Assembly (NCBI GenBank): GCA_004431415.1
Contig: QPMI01000262.1
Span: 1 to 64,000, forward strand
Origin: Cyanophora paradoxa
Lineage: Eukaryota; Glaucocystophyceae; Cyanophorales; Cyanophoraceae
Reading direction: 5' to 3'
Length of the DNA: 64,000 nucleotides
Part shown: piece by piece, positions 55,326 through 64,000 of the stretch
How positions within the stretch are numbered: the stretch's first letter is position 1
Layout of the letters: every line of letters starts with the position of its first letter
Notes under the pieces: model-generated
Told to the model about the DNA's origin: nothing
Databases searched by the model: none
The model's input: only the letters and a program-made list of their open reading frames with translations
Position numbers and translations under genes: made by a program

Positions 55326-55891
55326 CTTTTCGGCTGCGAACTGAATCCTAGGGGGGGGTAGGGGGAGGGGTATGGCAGATCTTGGACGGGCATCGGCAGC
55401 GCTGGCGCGTCGCTCTCTGAGGCGTTAGCGACAGTGTCATGGGATTGCGTGAGCGACTTTCAGCCACGACGAGTAACTGCCCGCACTTTGTGTGTAACTG
55501 CCGGCGCGGGGTAACAGCCCACTTCGTTCGCAGCCTGCCCCCCATCCCCTTCCGATCCTGCTTTGCGTCGCGTCACATATCCCGTCAGGCAACCGGCTGA
55601 CCCAGCAAGCACAGCACACATAGGAATAGACTTCGTCAGTCGCCAGCAAGACAGATCGGCGCAGGATCGCTGCGAGAAGAGCCGGTACGGTGACGTACGC
55701 AAGTGATCGGGACCCCTGACCTTCGGGCTCCCGATCGGGCGAGACCGGCTCGGCAGAGGACGCCGGCGGGCCTTGAAGACGTCTTGAAGTGAGGACGCGT
55801 GCTAGCGCACAGCGCCCGGAGGAGTACGCCCTAGGCCTGTGGCCGAACCTCGAACCCTCGTCATCGATATCAAGCGCCTCCTCTGGCAGCC
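55326..55891. promoter_or_regulatory. Shared divergent upstream region of cpcG and the hydrogenase-reductase gene
   Basis: 566 bases separate the two start codons and must hold both promoters. No TATA box is obvious. A G-run (GGGGGGGGTAGGGGGAGGGG) lies about 30 bases upstream of cpcG. No other motif could be supported by eye. Confidence 0.4.
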
Positions 55892-58800
55892 ATGGAGGCC
55901 TTCCTGCGGGTTTTCAACATCAACTTGAACTGCTTCGACTGGGGGCGCAGCGATGACTCGGGGCCCCCGACTCCGATCCCGGAGCGCCCCCTGTGCGCGC
56001 CTTCGAAATCGGGGGTGCGGGCGCGCCCTGCCAGGCTGACCCGTCCCGTCCCGCGCAGGACGCCGCGGGAGAAGGAGCCGCCGGCGTCATGCCCGGAGCT
56101 GGCGGGCGCCCCGGGGCTCCCCGCCGAGAGCCCTAGCGCGGCCCCCGCGCCGGCCGAGCTGCCGCACAGCGCCTCGCTCGCCCGTTCCTCCTCGTTCCCC
56201 GTCGCGAGGCCCCACGTGCGCGGGGGCCCCTCCTCCAGGCGGCGGGCGGGGCGGGGCTGACGCGGGGCGGGGGCAGCACGAGGAGGAGAAGGACCGGGTG
56301 CGGCCGGGGTCGGGCTCCAGCGGCGGCGCCTCCTTCCCCGTGCTCGCCCTCACCGAGGAGCCGCCCGCCCCGCCGGCGGCCCCCGCCGCCCCGGCTGCGG
56401 CGAAGGCGGCGCCGGGGGCGACCCTGGCGGCGCCGCCGGCGTCGGCGCCGCGGCTGTCGCCGGTGCCGGAGGAGGCGGCGGGGGGCGGGCACGCGGAGGC
56501 CCACCCGCGCTTCCGCGCCCGCGTCGTCTCCTGCCCCGGCGAGGTCCCCCGCCCCGCGCCCCGGCCCCGCCCGCCCCCGCCGACCCCGCGCAGCCCGAGG
56601 CCGTCGCTGCTGCCGCCGCTGCGGCCGCGGGGCCGGGGTGCTGCCGCGGGCGCCGGAGCTCGGGCTGGCGATCCGGACGGGGAGCCCGCACACGCCGGGG
56701 CCCGAGGCCTCGCCGGCCGGCAGGGAGGCGGCGACGCCCAAGGGCGAGGGCGAGGCCCCGGGCTCGCCGGCCGGCGTCGCGCGCAAGGAGCGCCGCCCGT
56801 CGTCGATCGCGTCGCTCGCGGCGGCGCAGAAGAGCTCGTTCCACTTCGCCTCGCGGTGCGCCCCGCGGGGCCGCCGCCCCGGCGGCGCGGGCTGACGGAG
56901 GGCGGCGGGGCGCAGGGCGTCGAAGGCGCCGGAGGCGGGCAAGCCGCCCGGCGAGGAGCGCATGAAGCGCCTCATCGACGTCGTCATGGCCGGTCCGCCC
57001 CGCCCCCGTCCCCCCCCCCGCCCGGCGCGGCGGGGCCTGGCGGGGGCCGACGGGGCGCGGCAGCGATCCCGAAGGCGATGGCGGAGGGGGCGGGGGACGA
57101 CGAGGCGGCGATCGCGGCTCTGGTGAGCAACATCAAGACGTCGGTGCTGGAGGCGCGCGGGGCGGAGGAGCAGCGGCCGTCGAGCCGCGTCAAGAAGGAC
57201 GCCCAGGTCGTCCTGAAGCGCATCGAAGAGAAGCGCCTCGAGCACAAGGCCCGCCCCCGCCCCCGGCCCCGCCCCCGGGAGCCACCCGCCAGAAGCCCCG
57301 CCTTGGCTGACGCCTGCGGGTGCGGGGGGCCGCGCAGGTGCACTGCGCGCAGATCGCGCCGGCGGTGTTCGTGTCGATCGCGGAGGAGTTCGGGCTCGCC
57401 CCCGGCACCCTCAAGCCCTCGCAGCTCGTCCAGGCCCTCAAGCGCATCGGCTTCGACCACGGTGCGGCCCCCCGCCCCCCGGCCCTCGAGCCGGGCCGAG
57501 GCGGGGCGGGGCGGGCAGTGTTCGACCTGCGGTACGCGGCGGACGTGACGATCATGGAGGAGGGCAGCGAGCTCCTCGCCCGGTGCCCCCGCGCCCCCCC
57601 GGCCCGCCCCCGCTCCCCCGCCCCCCCTCACGCCCCGCCCCGGGCTCGGGCGCGCAGGCTCAAGTCGGGGGGCCCCTTCCCGATGTTCACGTCGTGCTGC
57701 GCCGGCTGGCTGCGCTCCGCGGAGGAGGAGTACCCGTGCGGCGGCCCGTCCCCTCCCCGTCCGCGCAGGGGGCCGAGGGGGCGGGCAGGGACCTGCTCAA
57801 GCACCTCTCCTCCTGCAAGTCGCCCATGACGATGAACACCAGCCTCGTCCGCCCGCCCCGCCCCGCCCCGCCCCGGCCCCCGCCGCCCCGCCCTCCGCGC
57901 CCCGCTGAGGCGGCCCCCGCCAGATCAAGTCCTTCTTCGCGAAGAGCATCGAGGCGGACCCCGCGACCGTCGTCGTCACCTCCATCATGCCCTGGTCCCC
58001 GCCCGAGGCCCCTCGCCGGGGGCGCCCCGGCCCGCCTGACGCTGCGGGGGGCGGGGCAGCACAATCAAGAAGGTGGAGGCGCAGCGGCCGCAGCTGCTGG
58101 AGGCGGTGCACCACACGGACCACGTGATCACGACGCGCGAGCTGGCGGCCATCTTCCGCGCGATGGACCTCAACTGGGACGACCTCGACGGCGCCGGGCC
58201 CTCCTCCGAGTTGTCCGCCACGCTTCCCCACACGTTCCTCCACGTCTGCTCGCCCCGCTCCCGCCTCGCCGACCCGCGCCGGCAGCTCGTCGTGGATGGG
58301 CCCGGGCTCGGGGGCCGGCGGCATCTTCGGCGTGACGGGCGGCGTGATGGAGGCGCTTTAACTCTCTCTTCTTTCGAGCTTGGACGAGCTTGGCCTGACG
58401 CAGCGGCAGGCGGCGCTGCGGACGGCGTACGAGCTGGCGACGGGGAAGCCGCTGGAGAACGTGAAGATCGAGGAGCCGCGCGGGCTCTTCGGCCTCAAGG
58501 AGGGCGCCCTCGAGGTCGCGGGCGTCGGCGAGCTCAAGTTCTGCGTCGTCGACGGCCTCACCAACATCAAGCCCGCCCCGCCCCCCGCCCCCGCCCCGGC
58601 TCCTCGAGGCGCTTCCCGCTGACCCCGCCCCGCCCTGCGGCAGGCGCGTGATGGAGCAGACGCGCGCCGGCGAGTGCCCCTACCACTTCGTTGAGATCAG
58701 TGCGCGCGCCCCGCCGCGTCGAACCCGCCTGCACCGCGTCGGCGTCGGCGTGACGGCCTCCCCTCACTCCCTCGCTCGCGCGCGCAGTGATGTGCACGAA

Positions 58801-61800
58801 CGGGTGCATCAGCGGCCCCGGGCAGCCGCGGAGCAAGGACAAGAGCATCGCGAAGCAGCGTATGAACGCGCTGTACACGGCGGACGAGCGGGCGGTCATC
58901 CGCAAGTCGCACGAGAACCCCGCCGTCAAGCGCCTCTACGACGAGGTCCGGCCCCCGCCCCCGCCCCGCGCCCGCCCCGCCATTGCCCGCCGCCTCCGCT
59001 GAGGCCCTCTCTCTGGGGCAGTTCCTGGGGCAGCCCCTCTCCCACGTCCGCGCCCCCCGCCCCGCCCCTCGGTCGCGCCGGGGCCGACGGTGCGGGGCGC
59101 GCAGCTCTCGCACGAGCTGCTGCACGTGGAGCACTGGCCGCACCACAAGCGGCCCGAGGGCGCCGCCAACGGCCACGGCCACGGCGCCGAGGGGATGGAC
59201 AAGCACCAGCTCCAGGCGGGCACCGCGGGCCGCGCAGCCGTTGCGCCGGCTGACGGGGCGGCAGGCGAGCTTCGGGGCGCTGGAAAAGGGCCTCGAGGCG
59301 GGGGCGGCGGCGGCGGAGCCCGAGGTGGTCTACGGCGAGGGGGAGGCCCCCGAGCCAGTCGCCTGGGCCCTGCCCCCGCCCGCCGCGCGCGTCGTCTACG
59401 GCTCGGAGACGGGCAACGCGGAGACGCTGGCGCGGGTGGTGGCGAAGGAGCTGGCGGGGCGAGGCGTGGCGGTGAAGTGCTCGGAGGCGGACGAGCTGGA
59501 GATGGACGAGCTGCAGGGCGTGACGACGCTGCTCCTCGTCGTCTCGACGGCCGGGCAGGGCGAGCTCCCCGACAACTGCAAGGACTTCTACAGCGGCCTC
59601 AACCCCTCCAAGCACCCCAAGAACTGGCTCCGCAACCTCCACTACTCGGTGATGGGGATCGGGGACTCGAGCTACGCCTTCTTCAACCGGGCGGCGGTGA
59701 TGTTCGATGAGCGGCTCGCGCTGCTCGGGGCGCAGCGCTTCCGCGACCGCGGCGTCGGCGACGACCAGGACGAGGAGCGCTTCGAGACCGGCTTCGAGAA
59801 GTGGGCCCCCGGTGCGCCCGCCCCCGCCCCGGCCCGCTCCGGCGGGCCTCACCGCGGCTGCAGCGGTCTACAAGGCGCTCAAGCTGCCGCCCATGAAGGA
59901 GGACAGCACCGGTGCGCCCCGCCGCCACTCGCCCCGTGCCGCGCACTGACGGGGCGCCGACGGCAGTCGGCCCGCCCTCGCACAAGGTCATCCTCACGAC
60001 GGGCCCCAACGTCACCCGCAAGTTCGAGGCGCGCCCCGCCCCCCCGGCGCCCGCCGGCCGGCCGCCGGCCTGACGTGCGGGCGCGCAGGAGGGGTGGCGG
60101 CCGATCCTGGCGGACGGCTCGGCGCAGCTGATCCGCCTCGACTCGAACGTGCGCATCACGCCCGAGGGCTACGACCGCGACATCCGCCACCTCACCTTGT
60201 CCGCCGCCCGCCGCCCGCCGCCGCCTGCCGGACCCGCCGCGGGCGGGGCTGAGGGTGCGGGGCCCCCGGGGGCACAGCGAGGTGCGGGACGTGCCGGAGC
60301 AGCTGAAGTACACGGTGGGGGACGCCCTCGCCATCTTCCCCCGCAACGACCCGGGGGAGACGGCGGCCTTCCTCAAGTGGTTCGGCCTCGAGCCGACGGA
60401 CCTCGTCTCCTTCAAGGTCAACGAGAACTACAAGGGCGACGCCAAGCCGCGGCCCCCGCTGCCCCCGGGGACCACCCTCCTCGACTACGTCTGCGACTGC
60501 GTCGACCTCTTCGGCCGTCCCAACGCCCGCTTCTTCGCCGCCCTCGTCCGCCCCGCCCCGCCCCGCCCCGCCACCTCGAGGGCGCGCGCGACGCGGGGCG
60601 GGGCAGGCGAAGTTCGCGACGGACGTGCACCAGCGGGAGGAGCTGCTGGCGATGGCGGCCAAGTCGTGGCGCGGCACGGCGGCCTTCGCCGTCCTCCAGA
60701 AGGACGTCGGGCAGGTCACCTACGCCAGCCTCATGTCCAGCTACCCCTCGGCCCGCCCCTCCCTCGCCCAGCTCCTCGACCTCATCCCCCCCATCAAGCC
60801 CCGCTACTACTCGATTGCCTCGTCCCCGCACGTCGTGCCGGGCAAGCTCGAGCTCTCCGTCGTCATCGTCGACTGGGAGAAGCCGGACAAGAGTGTCGGC
60901 TACGGCACCTGCACCGGCTACCTCCGCCAGCTCGTCGACGGCCCGCACTGGGGTCCGCCACCGCCGGCCCCGGGCCCGCCCTGGGCCGACCGGGCCTGAC
61001 GCGGCGCCGCAGTTCCCGTGGCGCTCAAGCCCGGCGTCGGCATCTGCATGCCCCCGCACCCCAGCACGCCCATCGTCATGGCCGGCCTCGGCACCGGCCT
61101 CGCCCCCATGCGCGGTGCGCTCGCCGCTGCGGCGGCCTCCCCCTCGCCTCGCGGGGCGGGGGGCGAGCGGGGCCTGCTCGCTGGCGCAGCGATGGTGCAG
61201 GAGCGGTGGTGGCAGGTGGTGCACGGGAAGCGCGTCGGGCCCTCCGTCCTCTTCTTCGGCTGCCGCCACTCCAAGGCCCGCCCCGCCCCGCACCGCGGCC
61301 CCCCGCCCCCCCGCCCCCGCGCCCCTGAGGCCCCGCCCCGCAGGGCGACTACCTCTACTCCTCCAAGTGGTGCGCCCGCCGGCCGCGCGGGGCAGGGCGC
61401 GGGCGGCTGACGCGGGGGGCAGGGACGAGTACGTGCAGCAGGGCGCCCTCTCGCACCTCCGCGTCGCCTTCTCCCGCGACGGGCCCAAGAAGGCCCGCCC
61501 GCACGCCGCCTCCTCGCCGGCCCCGCTGCCCGCCTCGGGCCCCGCCCCTCACCCTCCCCCGCCCGCGCAGGTGTACATCCAGGACAAGATCGCGGCGGAG
61601 CCGGAGCTGCTGTACGACTGCTTCGTGAAGCGCGGGGGCTACTTCTTCTTCTGCGGGCCCGCGGGGCGCGTGCCGCAGGACATCCGCGCCGCCATCGAGA
61701 CCGCCATGTCCGAGGCGAGCCGCGCCCCGCGGGGCGCGCGCGGCGCCTCGCTGGGCTGACCCCGGGGCCCGGGGCGGGGCGGACGGGCAGGCGGGCAAGG

Positions 61801-61944
61801 AGGAGGGCTTCACCAAGGAGATGGCCTCCCAGTACATCGACAAGATGCGCCTCCAGGTGCGCCCCGCGCCCCGCAGCCCCCGCGGCACCCCGCCGAGGGC
61901 CCCGTCCCCCGCAGGGCCGCTACATCATCGAGGCCTGGTCGTAG
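55892..61944 (+). CDS. hydA: [FeFe]-hydrogenase fused to a flavodoxin-FAD-NADPH reductase module
   Basis: Predicted to pass electrons from NADPH through FAD and FMN to an H-cluster and make H2, or the reverse. A Pro/Ala/Ser-rich N-terminal extension (55.9-57.2 kb) begins [19 protein letters not shown]-domain: [31 protein letters not shown]1 [11 protein letters not shown] with CKSPMTMN, L2 SIMPC then TIKKVEAQ across an intron, [14 protein letters not shown]3 YHFVEIM then [13 protein letters not shown], and the end SHELLHVEH. All five H-cluster cysteines are present. Reductase: FMN site [39 protein letters not shown] site [10 protein letters not shown] and [14 protein letters not shown] site [29 protein letters not shown]-terminus YIIEAWS. 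The joint is a 46-50 base GC-AG intron ending at 59263, with no stop before it and no ATG after it, so the fusion is real in this sequence. No N-terminal ferredoxin-type cysteine clusters were seen. Confidence 0.92.
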
Positions 61945-64000
61945 GCCGCGGCCGGCACCGGCCCCCGCCCTGCGGCCTCCAGGCCGCCGCTCGCTCCTTC
62001 GGGCAGCGGGCAGCTGCTCGTCAACGGTCGGCCTTCTCAAACTCTATATCTCTTTCTTTTTGGGATTGGGACAGTGCAGTTTATTTCGACGACTCAGCAC
62101 GCTCTGCTTCTCTATTCCTTTACTAGTTAGGCACATGCATAAGATTGATTTTAACTTGGATTTTGTTCCCTAGATTTTGTTTACTAGGATTGTGAAAATA
62201 GGTATGTCGCCGAGTCAGTCATAAATCAACTTAGTGTGATCATCGGATGTCAAGAGTGTACCGTAGTGCCGTAGTCTCAGAGTTGGGTTGCCGTAGTGCA
62301 TATCATTCGTAGTGCCGTAGTGCATATCATTCGCTAGGCCGGCGCCACCACTAGGCTAGGCCGCGATGTGCGGCGTGTACTGCGGCGGCGAGCGGGGCCA
62401 GCTGCAGATCTAGATGGAGGCGCCAGATATAGCGGCAGCGCCTGGGGAATGCGACGCGCTCGAGCGTTTCGCACACCGGGCGATGTGTGGCTGGATCCGG
62501 AGCAGGTGCCTTGTAACGCTGCCCCCCCCCCGGTTTTGGGCAGCCCCAAAACCGGCGCTGGCGCCGCGGCGGCAGCGCGGAGGACCCGAAGCGGTACACA
62601 GCGCAATCGTTGCTCTGTACCGCGCATGCATAACGCGACCAGAGCGCTAGCACCGCGGACTGCATGACGGAATCGCTGTCCCCCCCCTCCGCAAGCGGGC
62701 GCGCGGGACCTTGGCGCGCGGGCGCGCAGCGGGGATCCGCTAGCAAAAAGGACCTATGCGCGCCGATTCCCTAGCACTCGTGTAGCTGTCTTGCCGATCG
62801 CGCGCCGGGATCCGGAAGCCCGCGCCCGCAGTGGTCGAAAACCGATGGTAACGGGGCTAGACGCCACCACTTGCGAACTGCTCTATGTAAGGGTCTCTTT
62901 ATTTATGCCAGCTATCGTGTAGCGCGCTGCCCCCCTCGCCCCGCCATGCCACAACGTTAACACACACTCCCCAACCGAGTGGTGCAATTATCTTTCTAGT
63001 AGAATGCGCTCTTGTGTCCCTGATAGGTGCCACGGTGTCCGTAAAGTGTCAAGTCGAAAGATGAGCCTACTGGTTGCGCCGGGTAGGGAACCTATCAGCC
63101 ATCGGACGGGGTGGAGCTAATCAAGGAGACGTAAACTAAAGCAAAGCTAACCCAGAGCAGAGAGCTAACTACCTATACATCTAGCCTAGCGTAGGACTAG
63201 TCTCCAGGGAGGACTACCCAGGGGTCTACGAGAGGGAGGTAAATCAAAACACTGCTACTGCTAGTGCTGCCTGCCTAGGGACCGTCGGGACGTCCGGGGC
63301 TCGCGGGCTGTTCTACTGTACGGTAGGAAAGCCAGGACGGACCCGCGGTCTAATCTGCCTACTCTCGACGCGGCCGCGACTACAGCTAGCGCGGCGGGCT
63401 CCGCGTCGAGGGGGCCGCTCGCCCGAGGCGCGGGTGGAAGCACGTCGGCGTAGAGGGGCCGAGGGGAATGAGGCGAGGGGGGATGTTGCGGGAAAGAAGT
63501 GGGGCGGGATGGAGAAGGTCGGCGCCGGCCGGGGCGGGGAGGGGGAGGGTCAGACTTCTCGGTCAGCAGGGCTTCCAGCCTCGAACCAGCCGCCGCACCC
63601 CCGCCGCGGGCAATTGCGAGCCCCCCTCCGCGGCGGTCCTTCAACCCACGGTCCTGGCGCGATGGCCGGGGTATCTGGTGGGTGCAACGACCAGCCGAAG
63701 CCTTCCGCCAAGCCTTCCGGTCCATCGTTCCCTCCCTGTCGAGGCGCGAGGAGCGTGGGCGAGGTCGTGAGTGGGAGGCAGGGCCAAGAGAGCGAGCGGG
63801 AGAGCAGAGCGGGAGAAGGAGGCAAGGCAGGCGCTCGCTTCGGCGGGGGGGCCCAGCGAGTCGGTCGGGGCGGCTATATCTAGTGTGTGCGAGGCTAAGA
63901 GTAGATCAGGGAAGTTTCTCGAGTAGGTAGGTGGTGTCGAGAGTCTCCTCCCGACGTAGGCCCCCCCCCCCCCCTTTCGCGCGACTCGGGGTACCGTTTA
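61945..64000. other. Downstream region without a supported gene
   Basis: After an AT-rich 3' flank (62.04-62.25 kb) there is a short tandem repeat (GTAGTGCATATCATTCG twice near 62295-62335) and an 11-bp hairpin CCGGTTTTGGG / CCCCAAAACCGG at about 62529-62554. Open frames at 62.35-62.75 and 63.26-63.73 kb are GC-rich and show no domain. The window ends after a C tract (63961-63974). Confidence 0.35.

Noticed and set aside
62334-63930. Open frames near the right edge
   Set aside because: They have low-complexity Arg/Pro/Gly-rich content, several competing frames and no domain. A gene cannot be excluded but is not supported.

Overview
The window is nuclear DNA of a photosynthetic eukaryote. The host genes are very GC-rich and cut by many tiny introns (often 40-110 bases, GT-AG or GC-AG, frequently with a CTGAC-like branch site). 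They sit close together on both strands. Plastid proteins begin with short phenylalanine-containing leaders (MAFV, MAFA). One gene encodes a CpcG-type phycobilisome rod-core linker, so the alga should still have phycobilisomes. Together these suggest a primary-plastid alga, most likely a glaucophyte such as Cyanophora, with a red alga as the alternative. This identity is an inference, not a database match.

Host genes, left arm: class I fructose-bisphosphate aldolase (+, 5' end cut by the window), P4-type lipid flippase (-), a DUF6816-like plastid protein (+), a sucrose-transporter-like MFS carrier (-), a class 3 lipase (+) and a multi-CUB-like extracellular protein (+). From about 21 to 32 kb follow repeats and mobile DNA: a dispersed element family with an internal 40-bp minisatellite (two near-identical copies in tandem plus other copies), one unrecognised host gene (-), a foldback MITE, and a 711-bp TIR element with a 6-bp target duplication that carries a GC-rich coding fragment.

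From 32,275 to 43,643 lies an AT-rich Polinton/Maverick element. It has matching 175-bp terminal inverted repeats and a 6-bp target duplication (CATGGC). It encodes a packaging ATPase, a double-jelly-roll major capsid protein, a penton-like protein, protein-primed DNA polymerase B, an rve-family integrase, a DUF5710-like protein and unknowns. Eight reading-frame breaks were found in it. All are explained by a single missing base and most sit at short homopolymers, so the copy may be young, or the breaks may be assembly errors.

Host genes, right arm: carotenoid isomerase CRTISO (-), a PPP1R42-like leucine-rich repeat protein (+), a histidine phosphatase (-), an SGNH hydrolase (-), a zinc-ribbon repeat protein (+), the nuclear cpcG linker (-) and, divergent from it, the most striking gene of the window: an [FeFe]-hydrogenase fused in frame to a complete flavodoxin-FAD-NADPH reductase module (+). 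This reads as a one-polypeptide NADPH-to-H2 (or reverse) enzyme. The last 2 kb hold no gene that can be supported.
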